From positions 251,854-315,853 of the forward strand of contig NZ_CP059225.1 in the NCBI RefSeq assembly GCF_014251655.1: a DNA stretch of 64,000 nt. The letters run 5' to 3'. Positions 1 through 7,822 of the stretch are shown in pieces. Source of the stretch: Blattabacterium cuenoti. Its GTDB lineage: Bacteria > Bacteroidota > Bacteroidia > Flavobacteriales > Blattabacteriaceae. How positions within the stretch are numbered: position 1 is the first letter of the stretch; every line of letters starts with the position of its first letter. The notes beneath the pieces were generated by a model. That model had not been told where the DNA came from, did not search any database, and worked only from the letters and a program-made list of their open reading frames with translations. A program made the position numbers and the translations under genes.

Positions 1-766
1 TGGATTAGGTAATCAATTTTTATCTCAAATACGTGAAACAAATATTATCATTCATATGATACGATTATTTAAAGATATCAGTGTTCTACATGTAGAAGGA
101 TCTATAAATCCTATTAGAGATAAAGAAATTATTGATATGGAATTACAGTTAAAAGATCTAGAAACAATAGATAATCGATTAGAAAAAATCACTAAAAAAA
201 ATAAAATAGATGAATCCATAAGTATTTTGAAAAAAGTTTCTTCTTTTTTAAAAGAAGGAAAAAATATACGAATGTATCCCTTCAAAAATCATGAAAAAAA
301 ACATATCAATAATTTGAATCTATTAACAATTAAACCTGTTATTTATGTATGTAATGTAGATGAAAAATTAAGTTTGAACGATAATTCACACATAAAAAAT
401 ATAAAAAAAATAGCAAAAATGGAAAATTCTATTTTTATAGTTTTATCTTTAAAAAAAGATCGTTATGGAATTGATAAGGTTATTAAAAACGCCTATAAAT
501 TATTGAATTTACAAAGTTTTTTTACAATAGGAAAAAAAGAAGTACGGTCTTGGTCTATTCCTAATCCATGTACCGCTATAGAAGCCGCTTCTGTTATTCA
601 TACAGATTTAAAAAAAGGATTTATAAAAGCAGAAATCATCCATTACAATGATTTTATCAAATATAGATCAGAAGAAAAAGTAAAAAAATCAGGAAAAATT
701 TTTTTGGCAGGAAAAAATTATTTAATCCAAGATGGAGACATTATTCATTTTCGATTTTATCGATGA
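1..766 (+). CDS. ychF: Redox-regulated ATPase YchF (3' part, cut by window edge)
   Basis: This is the C-terminal two thirds of the Obg-family ATPase YchF, a ribosome-associated nucleotide-binding protein of translation and stress control. The frame is already open at base 2 and reads G-L-G-N-Q-F-L-S just before the first in-window Met, so the start and P-loop lie outside the window. Visible family signatures are HVEG-x-x-N-P-I-R-D, the FFTIGKKEVRSWSI stretch and a C-terminal TGS domain that includes VIHTDLKKGFIKAEII and ends in GDIIHFRF. The last 26 bases overlap the convergent M42 peptidase gene. The identification is firm; only the 5' limit is unknown. Confidence 0.95.
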   Translation, partial: GLGNQFLSQIRETNIIIHMIRLFKDISVLHVEGSINPIRDKEIIDMELQLKDLETIDNRLEKITKKNKIDESISILKKVSSFLKEGKNIRMYPFKNHEKKHINNLNLLTIKPVIYVCNVDEKLSLNDNSHIKNIKKIAKMENSIFIVLSLKKDRYGIDKVIKNAYKLLNLQSFFTIGKKEVRSWSIPNPCTAIEAASVIHTDLKKGFIKAEIIHYNDFIKYRSEEKVKKSGKIFLAGKNYLIQDGDIIHFRFYR

Positions 767-1844
767 TTAATTTAGAATTATTAATTTCGTATAAAGTTTC
801 AAAAATTAATAATATAGCACTTTCTACATCTTTTTTATGGACCATTTCTACTGTAGTATGCATGTATTTCATAGGAATGGATATTAAAGCCGATGATACT
901 CCTTTATTGGAATAGGCAAAAGCATCTGTATCTGTTCCTGTATCCCTGGATGAAACTAAACGCTGAAAACGTATTTTTTTATTATTAGCGGTATTAATAA
1001 TCAATTCTCTAATGTTTTTTTGTATCGAAGGGGCATATCCAATAACAGGACCTAATCCACATTTAATATCACCTTGTATTTTTTTATCGATCATAGGACT
1101 AGAAGTATCGTGAGTCACGTCTGTAACAATAGCCATATTAGGCTGAATAGTTTGAGCAATCATCTTAGCTCCTCTTAGTCCCACTTCTTCTTGAACTGAA
1201 TTTACTATATATAATCCAAATTTTAAATTTATATTATTTTCCACAATCATTTTTGCAACTTCTGCAATAATAAAACCTCCTATTTTATTGTCTAATGCTC
1301 TAGATACAAAATAATCGTGATTCATAAGTAAAAATTTATCGGGGTAAGTAATTATACATCCCACATGAACCCCCAAATTCATGGCTTCCGTTTTACTAGA
1401 AACACCAATATCAACAAATATATTATCTACATTAGGATGTTTTTCTTCCGAAGATTTCCTCGTATGAATAGCTGGCCATCCAAATACTCCATATACAAAT
1501 CCTTTATCTGTATGAATAATAACCCTTTTAGATGGTGTAATTAGATGATCTGATCCTCCATTACGAGATACATAGATAAGTCCATTCTCATTAATATAAT
1601 TTACATACCAAGATATTTCGTCAGCATGAGCTTCAATAATTAATTTATATGAAAAATTAGGATTAATGATCCCTACTGCTGTTCCATATAAATCAGTTTG
1701 AATTTTCGTTACATAAGAATTAATATAATTTATCCATATTTTTTGTCCTTCACTTTCTGCTCCTGTTGGAGAAAATCCGTTTAGATATTTTTCAAGAAAC
1801 TTTAAAGAACTTCTATTGATTGAATAATTATTATTATTTTTCAT
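741..1844 (-). CDS. M42-family metallo-aminopeptidase (FrvX/PepA-like)
   Basis: This is a cytosolic dinuclear-metal aminopeptidase of the M42 family (glutamyl aminopeptidase/endoglucanase-annotated group) that trims peptides. Expected metal and catalytic residues are present: H73-x-D75 (AHADE), D185 in SRALDNKIGG, the E219-E220 pair in VQEEVGLRG, a VTDVTHDT segment and a C-terminal HTTVEMVH motif. The length of 367 residues is normal. It lies 4 bases downstream of dapF on the same strand, so the two are probably cotranscribed, and its 3' end overlaps ychF. The substrate cannot be read from sequence. In a reduced genome it probably recycles peptide amino acids. Confidence 0.9.
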   Translation of the reverse strand: MKNNNNYSINRSSLKFLEKYLNGFSPTGAESEGQKIWINYINSYVTKIQTDLYGTAVGIINPNFSYKLIIEAHADEISWYVNYINENGLIYVSRNGGSDHLITPSKRVIIHTDKGFVYGVFGWPAIHTRKSSEEKHPNVDNIFVDIGVSSKTEAMNLGVHVGCIITYPDKFLLMNHDYFVSRALDNKIGGFIIAEVAKMIVENNINLKFGLYIVNSVQEEVGLRGAKMIAQTIQPNMAIVTDVTHDTSSPMIDKKIQGDIKCGLGPVIGYAPSIQKNIRELIINTANNKKIRFQRLVSSRDTGTDTDAFAYSNKGVSSALISIPMKYMHTTVEMVHKKDVESAILLIFETLYEINNSKLIIDKIENE

Positions 1845-1848
1845 AATT

Positions 1849-2652
1849 TTAAATAAAAACGCATCCTCGGAATATGAATCCTACAGATCCAGTTAAATAA
1901 ATATTTTTATATTCATTACTCGTTTTTATAAATGAAACGAATAATTTTCCACCTAATGTATTAACTAAAATTTCTTTTTGATCACTATTAGAAATCTTAT
2001 TTGTTTCACATGCAGCAATTACAGAAGCTGTAACTCCTGTCCCACAAGATAAAGTTTCTTTCTCTACCCCTCTTTCATAAGTACGAACTTGTAATATGTT
2101 TTTATCAACTATTTCTACAAAATTAACATTTACTCCTTCTTTCAAATAAGAATTTTGAAATCTAATTTTTCTACCTTCTTGATATACGTTTATTTTATTT
2201 ACTTTTTTTATAAAAACTATATGATGAGGAGAACCCGTATTTAAAAAAACATGTTTTGGATAAATTTCTATTATATCTTTTTTTATATCTATTAAATTAA
2301 TGGAAACAACTCTTTCTCTTTTTATAAATCCATAATGAAATCCATCTATAGCTCTAAAATAAGTTTGATTTATTCTTTTTTTTGGAATTTCTAATGTTTT
2401 TGCAAAAAAAATAGCACATCTTCCTCCATTCCCACACATTGTACTTTCTTTTCCATCAGAATTATAATATTTCATATAAAAATCACTTTTAGAATCATTT
2501 TGAATTAAAATAATTCCATCTGATCCAATTCCAAAATGTCTATCACATAATTTTTTAAATAAAAAAGGATCTTCTTTAACTATTTGTTCTCTAGAATCTA
2601 TTAATATAAAATCATTTCCTGTTCCTTGATATTTAAAAAAATCCAATTTCAT
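1849..2652 (-). CDS. dapF: Diaminopimelate epimerase
   Basis: DapF converts LL- to meso-diaminopimelate, the last step before the MurE substrate and lysine. Both catalytic cysteines are present: C73 in MCGNGGRC and C203 in SCGTGVTAS. The N-terminal FFKYQGTGNDFILID signature supports the ATG at 2652. The length of 267 residues is normal for the family. It fits the meso-DAP-type MurE encoded at 9805-11271, so the organism makes a DAP-containing peptidoglycan. It is the first gene of a probable two-gene unit with the M42 peptidase. Confidence 0.96.
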   Translation of the reverse strand: MKLDFFKYQGTGNDFILIDSREQIVKEDPFLFKKLCDRHFGIGSDGIILIQNDSKSDFYMKYYNSDGKESTMCGNGGRCAIFFAKTLEIPKKRINQTYFRAIDGFHYGFIKRERVVSINLIDIKKDIIEIYPKHVFLNTGSPHHIVFIKKVNKINVYQEGRKIRFQNSYLKEGVNVNFVEIVDKNILQVRTYERGVEKETLSCGTGVTASVIAACETNKISNSDQKEILVNTLGGKLFVSFIKTSNEYKNIYLTGSVGFIFRGCVFI

Positions 2653-2675
2653 AGCAACTAAATTAACATTATTTT

Positions 2676-2704
2676 TTGAATAAAGCTATGAATTTATATA
2701 TTTG
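2676..2704 (+). promoter_or_regulatory. Bacteroidetes-type promoter of the DegQ/HtrA gene
   Basis: A TTG at 2676-2678 is followed after 18 bases by TATATTTG at 2697-2704. This matches the Bacteroidetes -33 (TTTG) and -7 (TAnnTTTG) consensus. The -7 box ends only 5 bases before the ATG at 2710, so transcription would begin at or next to the start codon. The motif match is direct; use as a promoter is inferred. Confidence 0.5.
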
Positions 2705-2709
2705 TAAAT

Positions 2710-4221
2710 ATGAAGAAAATAAGAATAGTTTTTTATATTGTACTTAGTAGTATTATGAGTTCAATTATAACCATAGCGGCATATAAACAATACACTAAAG
2801 AAGAACCTTTTCTTTTTCCATATACAAATTCTTTAATAAAAGGAAAAACAAAGTTAACCTCTTCCCCTTATTTAGTTGGTTCTTCTGGACTTCCTGATTT
2901 TACCAGGGTAGTTGCAAAAACAATACATACAGTAGTTAATGTAAAAAACTATTCAAAAAAATATTATAGTAATCAATTTGATCCATTTGATTTCTTTTTT
3001 GGATTTCCGGATGACTTCGAAAATAGAGGAAAAAAATATCCAAAAAATGATAGTCCTGGTCTCCATGGATCAGGAGTCATCATTTCTCCTGATGGATATA
3101 TAGTAACCAATAATCATGTTATCAGAGATGCCGAAAAAATTGAAATCACTCTAAGTGATCAGAGAACTTATAGAGCTAAGTTAATAGGAACAGATTCTAG
3201 TACGGATATAGCATTGTTGAAAATAAATGAAAAAAATTTACCTTTTATTTATTTTTCAGATTCTAATAAAGTTCAAGTAGGTGAGTGGGTTTTAGCGATA
3301 GGGAATCCTTTTGATTTAAATTCTACTGTAACAGCAGGGATTATCAGTGCAAAAAATAGGAATTTAGGAATATTAAGAGGAGAAACCCAGTCTGCTATTG
3401 AATCTTTTTTTCAAACAGATGCAGCAGTAAATCCTGGAAATAGTGGAGGCGCTTTGTTAAATACAAATGGGGAATTAATTGGAATTAATACAGCTATATC
3501 TTCATCTTCCGGAAACTTTATAGGATATAGTTTCGCCGCACCTTCTAATCTAGTAGCAAAAGTAGTCCAAGATATTAGAAAATATGGAACAGTACAACGC
3601 GCTTTTTTAGGAGTTAAAGGAATGGATCTTTCTAAAACTGAATATTTAAAAGATTATAATAGGGAAACCCATCAGAATATAAAACCTCAAACAGGATTTT
3701 TGATAGGAGAAGTATTTGATAAAAGCGGAGCTGCAGATGCAGGAATAAAAAAAGGAGATATCATAAAAAATATAGACGGACAGACAATACAAAATATTGC
3801 AGATTTGTCATTTATTGTTGGAACAAAACATCCAGGAGACAAAGTAAAAATGAATATTATTCGTAATGGACATAAAAAAACTTTTATTGTTCTTCTAAAA
3901 GATATACAAGGAAGAACAAAAATAAGAACTAGAGAGGAAATTCTTCCATCTGAGCTATTAGGAGCCTCATTTGAGACACTTAGTTTAGAGTACAAAAAAG
4001 ATTTTGGGGTTGATTATGGAATTAGAATAAAAAAAATAAGAATAGGTCGTTTAAGTTCTATAGGAATGGAAGAAGGGGACATCATTTTATCTATTAATGG
4101 AGAAAAAATGAAAAAGCCCAATGATGTAGATCGTGTTTTAAAAAAATATTCTGGAGATGTTACTATTAAATATATTAAACAAAATGGACAAGTGTATATA
4201 GTAGGATTTGAAATGAATTAA
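2710..4221 (+). CDS. degQ: Do-like serine protease/chaperone (DegQ/HtrA)
   Basis: This is an envelope quality-control protease. An N-terminal hydrophobic signal or anchor segment (about residues 5-25) is followed by a trypsin-like domain with catalytic triad H136 (TNNHV), D166 (STDIALLKI) and S245 (NPGNSGGA). Two PDZ domains follow, at about residues 290-400 and 420-500. The 503-residue length is typical of Bacteroidetes Deg proteins. The signal segment requires the start at 2710. It is transcribed away from dapF and ends 10 bases before the convergent LptF/G gene. Assignment as DegP or DegQ is not separable from sequence alone. Confidence 0.94.
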   Translation: MKKIRIVFYIVLSSIMSSIITIAAYKQYTKEEPFLFPYTNSLIKGKTKLTSSPYLVGSSGLPDFTRVVAKTIHTVVNVKNYSKKYYSNQFDPFDFFFGFPDDFENRGKKYPKNDSPGLHGSGVIISPDGYIVTNNHVIRDAEKIEITLSDQRTYRAKLIGTDSSTDIALLKINEKNLPFIYFSDSNKVQVGEWVLAIGNPFDLNSTVTAGIISAKNRNLGILRGETQSAIESFFQTDAAVNPGNSGGALLNTNGELIGINTAISSSSGNFIGYSFAAPSNLVAKVVQDIRKYGTVQRAFLGVKGMDLSKTEYLKDYNRETHQNIKPQTGFLIGEVFDKSGAADAGIKKGDIIKNIDGQTIQNIADLSFIVGTKHPGDKVKMNIIRNGHKKTFIVLLKDIQGRTKIRTREEILPSELLGASFETLSLEYKKDFGVDYGIRIKKIRIGRLSSIGMEEGDIILSINGEKMKKPNDVDRVLKKYSGDVTIKYIKQNGQVYIVGFEMN

Positions 4222-4231
4222 TTTTTTTAAA

Positions 4232-5316
4232 TTATTTATTTCTTCTAATCCAATAAAATAAACATGTAACAATTCCAAAAATAATATTGGGAAACCAAAT
4301 AGATAAAAAAGAAGGTATATAGTTTTTAGAAGAATATATTTTTGCAATTTCTATAAAAAAAATATAGAAAAATGCTAATATAAATCCTATGATAATATTA
4401 TAACCAATTTCTCCTTTTCTTTTTTCTGAAGAAATAGAAAATCCTAAGATAGTAAATATAAAAGTGGAAAAAGGTAAACTTGTTCTCTGGTAATATTCAT
4501 TTAAATATATATTTACATTTTGATTTCTTTTTTTTCTTTCTATAAAATTTTTAAGTTCATTAATGTTCATAGTTTCTGCTACATATTCTTCTGGTAGAAG
4601 ATCTTCAGGACTCATTGGTAATTTTTTTAACTTGTAAGTTCCTTTAATCAAAAAATCATAATTATTATTGATTATAGTTTCCTTATAATCGTAAAATATG
4701 TATATTTTATTTTTTTTGTACCAAAAAATATTTCTAGATTTTAGAACATATACTAAACGATATCCATTAAATTTTTGATAGACACATTCTTTTCCTACAT
4801 TTTTTTTTCTATCAAAATTTCGAATAAAAATATATTCATTTTTTGAAATTTGACTATTAATAGTTTGATTTTTTTCATATTTATTTTTATATCTTGAACT
4901 TAATAAGTATTGATAATGAAATTGATTTTTTTTTTATTAGCTATAGGTAAAAAATAATAATTTATTAATAAAGCTATTATTCCTATTATGAAAGCAGATA
5001 TAAAATAAGGAAAAATTAATCTATTGAAACTAACTCCATTTGATAAAATAGCTGTAATTTCTGAATTCTTTGTTAATTTAGATGTAAAAAAAATAACAGA
5101 TAAAAAAACGGAAATAGGAGAAAAAGTATTGGCTAACCATATAGACCAATATGGATAATAAAAAATTAAAGCCTCTTTAATGGATCCTTGATTACTTTCT
5201 AAACGATGCATACGTTGTGATACGTCTATCACAATAGATAATAATTGTATTGATATTGTAATAAATAGGAAAGTAAAGATAATATTACGAATAATATAAC
5301 GATCAATAATTTTCAT
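4232..5316 (-). CDS. LptF/LptG-family permease, reading frame broken at a poly(A) tract
   Basis: This is a YjgP/YjgQ-type inner-membrane permease that, in the family, moves lipopolysaccharide towards the outer membrane. The N-terminal part (ATG 5316, MKIIDRYIIRN) has three hydrophobic helices and runs to a stop at 4900-4902. The C-terminal part is open in another frame from the same place to the stop at 4232 and carries three more helices. A gain of one base, or loss of two, in the 10-A run at 4926-4935 joins them into one continuous family-length protein of about 360 residues. The ATG overlaps the tgt stop as ATGA. Both halves look conserved, so a functional product made by slippage, or a base-call error, is as likely as a true pseudogene. 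Confidence 0.85.
4926..4935 (-). repeat. 10-base poly(A) tract at the frame break of the LptF/G gene
   Basis: Ten consecutive T on the plus strand read as ten A in the gene (codons AAT, three AAA, ATC). Upstream of the tract the first frame is open and conserved. Downstream only the frame reached by +1 or -2 stays open through to the family's C-terminus. Confidence 0.9.
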
Positions 5317-6437
5317 AAACGTTCTTTTAATAGAGGAATTAACGATTTTTTCCAAGGTAAAAAATTATTTTGCAAAATATGAATTCTTGCTTGTTTAATT
5401 AAATTAGAGTAAAAAGAAAGATTATGTATTGAAGTTATTTCTTTTGCTGAATTATCTCTGGATAAAAAAAGATGTCTTACATAGGCTTTAGTATACGATC
5501 TATCAACATAAGAATTTCCAAATTCATCTAAACAAGAAAAATCGGTTTTCCATTTTTTATTTTTTATATTCATAGTTCCTTTCCATGTAAATAACATTCC
5601 ATGACGTCCATTTCTTGTAGGAATTACGCAATCAAACATGTCTATTCCAAGAGATATTCCTTCTAAAATATCTACAGGATTTCCTACCCCCATTAAATAT
5701 CTAGGTTTTTTTTTAGGTAAAATATCTGTTAATAAATCAGTTATCTTATAGGTTGTTTCTTTATTTTCTCCCAAACTTAATCCCCCTATAGCATATCCTT
5801 CAACTTCTAACAACAATATTTTTTCTGCAGAATAAATTCTTAAATCCGGATAAATACTTCCTTGTATAATAGGAAAAAAACTTTGCTTATAATTATATTT
5901 TTCTGGTTTTTTTTGTAAAAACGAATAACATTTTTTTAACCAACGATGTGTTTTTTTTATAGATTTTTTAGCTTCTTGATAACTACAGGGAAAAGGGGGA
6001 CAATCATCAAAAGCCATAATAATATCTCCTCCTATAAAACGTTGAATATTCATAGAAATTTCTGGAGAAAAGAAATGATAAGATCCATTTATAATAGATT
6101 GAAATAAAACTCCATCTTCACTAATTTTATTTAATTTTCTCATAGAAAAAATTTGATAACCTCCACTATCTGTGAGAATAGACTTTTTCCAATTCATAAA
6201 AGAATGAATCCCACCTGCTTGATGTATGACTTCAATTCCTGGCTGTAAATGTAAATGATAGGTATTTCCAAGAATAATTTTTGATAATTTATGTAATTCA
6301 TGGATAGAAACCGATTTTACATATCCTTTTGAGGCTACTGGCATAAAAATAGGAGTTTCTATTCTACCATGATCTGTTTCTATAATTCCGGCTCTTGCTT
6401 TGGAAAATAGATCGGTTTTGATCAAATCAAATTTCAT
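5313..6437 (-). CDS. tgt: Queuine/preQ1 tRNA-ribosyltransferase
   Basis: Tgt exchanges guanine 34 of GUN-anticodon tRNAs for a queuosine precursor. Recognised are the N-terminal GRIETPIFMPVA, the DSGGYQIFS motif with the catalytic-site Asp, AFDDCPPFP, and the FDCVIPTRNGRHG core. The length is 374 residues. The usual zinc site CxCxxC...H is not intact: the three cysteine positions are G307, S309 and D312, although H338 is kept. From memory, flavobacterial Tgt proteins share this loss. The stop overlaps the next gene's ATG. The tRNA-His at 44029-44104 has a GUN anticodon and is a plausible substrate. Confidence 0.95.
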   Translation of the reverse strand: MKFDLIKTDLFSKARAGIIETDHGRIETPIFMPVASKGYVKSVSIHELHKLSKIILGNTYHLHLQPGIEVIHQAGGIHSFMNWKKSILTDSGGYQIFSMRKLNKISEDGVLFQSIINGSYHFFSPEISMNIQRFIGGDIIMAFDDCPPFPCSYQEAKKSIKKTHRWLKKCYSFLQKKPEKYNYKQSFFPIIQGSIYPDLRIYSAEKILLLEVEGYAIGGLSLGENKETTYKITDLLTDILPKKKPRYLMGVGNPVDILEGISLGIDMFDCVIPTRNGRHGMLFTWKGTMNIKNKKWKTDFSCLDEFGNSYVDRSYTKAYVRHLFLSRDNSAKEITSIHNLSFYSNLIKQARIHILQNNFLPWKKSLIPLLKERL

Positions 6438-6495
6438 GTAAAAAAAATTTTATTTAAAATTATAATATTATATGTAACATATAACATATAGAATA

Positions 6496-6503
6496 TAATT
6501 TTG
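6496..6503 (+). promoter_or_regulatory. Candidate -7 element of the division/wall cluster
   Basis: TAATTTTG matches TAnnTTTG and lies 27 bases upstream of the rsmH ATG at 6531. No TTG is visible at the proper -33 distance, so support is partial. It sits in the 93-base divergent spacer between tgt and rsmH. Confidence 0.35.
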
Positions 6504-6530
6504 CTATTATCATGGATAATATAGAAAAAA

Positions 6531-7439
6531 ATGGATTTTAATAACTATTTTTACCATCATCGTCCGGTTTTATTAAAAGAAAGTATAGAAAATTTGATCA
6601 CAGATAAAAATGGAATTTATGTGGACGCTACCTTTGGTGGAGGTGGACATTCTAATGCTATTTTAAAAAAATTAAACAAAAGAGGAACTTTAATTGCCTT
6701 GGATCAGGATAAGGAATCCATAAAAAATAACCTGATTAAAGATGAACGATTTCATCTATTTCACAATAATTTTATTCATATACAAGATATTTTAAATAAA
6801 AATTATATTGAAAAAGTATCAGGAATATTAGTAGATTTAGGAGTCTCATCTTTACAAATAGATAATCCTAAAAGAGGTTTTTCTTACCGATGGAATTGTA
6901 TTTTAGACATGAGAATGAATCAAGAATCTTGGTATTCTGCTAGGAATGTTCTTAATGAATGTTCTAAAAAAGAATTATTTCATATATTTCGTGAATATGG
7001 AGAATTTAAAAATGCAAAAAATATTGCAGAAAAAATATTAAAAAAACGTTTAAAAAAACAAATTACAACTACATTAGATTTAATAAATCTTTTTTTTATT
7101 AAGAGATCCTTTAAAAAAAAAAGGTTTTTTTCTAGACTATTTCAGTCTATACGAATAAAAGTTAATAATGAAATAAATCTTTTCAAATATTTTTTACTGG
7201 AATCTTCGAAAATTATTTTACCAAAAGGGAGAATCGCTATTATTTCATATCATTCTATAGAAGATAGAATAACAAAATATTTCTTTAAAAAAGGAGTTAT
7301 AGAAAATCAAATAAATTTTGAAATTCTTCCATTTAAAATGATACATAAAAAAGTAATTAAACCCACCCTTCAAGAAATTATAAATAATCCAAGATCTAGA
7401 AGCGCTAAATTAAGAATAGCGGAAAAAACTACACAATAA
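6531..7439 (+). CDS. rsmH: 16S rRNA (cytosine1402-N4)-methyltransferase
   Basis: RsmH (MraW) methylates N4 of C1402 in the decoding centre. The N-terminus HHRPVLLKESIENL, the SAM-binding DATFGGGGHSNAIL, the GILVDLGVSSLQID motif and the C-terminal ISYHSIEDRITK are diagnostic. The length of 302 residues is normal. It is the first gene of the division/wall cluster here; the mraZ gene that normally precedes it is absent. The 40-base gap to ftsL has no terminator-like hairpin. Confidence 0.97.
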   Translation: MDFNNYFYHHRPVLLKESIENLITDKNGIYVDATFGGGGHSNAILKKLNKRGTLIALDQDKESIKNNLIKDERFHLFHNNFIHIQDILNKNYIEKVSGILVDLGVSSLQIDNPKRGFSYRWNCILDMRMNQESWYSARNVLNECSKKELFHIFREYGEFKNAKNIAEKILKKRLKKQITTTLDLINLFFIKRSFKKKRFFSRLFQSIRIKVNNEINLFKYFLLESSKIILPKGRIAIISYHSIEDRITKYFFKKGVIENQINFEILPFKMIHKKVIKPTLQEIINNPRSRSAKLRIAEKTTQ

Positions 7440-7479
7440 CTAATAATAAATAACTATAAAAATTAAAAGAGAAATAGGG

Positions 7480-7800
7480 ATGAAAACATATATTAAAGAT
7501 ATCCTTAAAGGAAAATTTTTAGTAAAAGAAGATGCTTATCGTAGTTGGAATTTTATTTTTTTTCTTACTATGTTATCTTTAATTAGTATTACTAGTTCAC
7601 ATATAATGGATAGAAAAATAAGAAAAATAACCCAAATTAGTGAAGAAATTAAAGAATTAAAATCTGAATATGCATATATTCATAGTAAATGTATGCAAAT
7701 GCAACTCGCTTCTTTTTTAAAAAAAAAATTAGTTCATAGATTGAAATATGTAGAGGAACCTCCGTATGAATTAATTTTAGATAAAGAAGATATATCTTAA
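7480..7800 (+). CDS. ftsL: Cell division protein FtsL (Bacteroidetes type)
   Basis: This is a small bitopic membrane protein of 106 residues: a short cytosolic N-terminus (FLVKEDAYRSWNF), one transmembrane helix at about residues 25-44, then a periplasmic coiled-coil-like stretch (about 45-80). Position between rsmH and ftsI and the LVKEDA signature mark it as the FtsL-like subunit that links to FtsQ in the divisome. Sequence conservation of FtsL is low, so the call leans on architecture and context. Confidence 0.85.
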   Translation: MKTYIKDILKGKFLVKEDAYRSWNFIFFLTMLSLISITSSHIMDRKIRKITQISEEIKELKSEYAYIHSKCMQMQLASFLKKKLVHRLKYVEEPPYELILDKEDIS

Positions 7801-7822
7801 AAAAAAAGAATAAAAATCAAAA

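Noticed and set aside
6470..6492. ATGTAACATATAACATATAG as an operator
   Set aside because: The short AACATAT repetition is weak and unsupported by a nearby regulator, and such repeats are common in AT-rich spacers.
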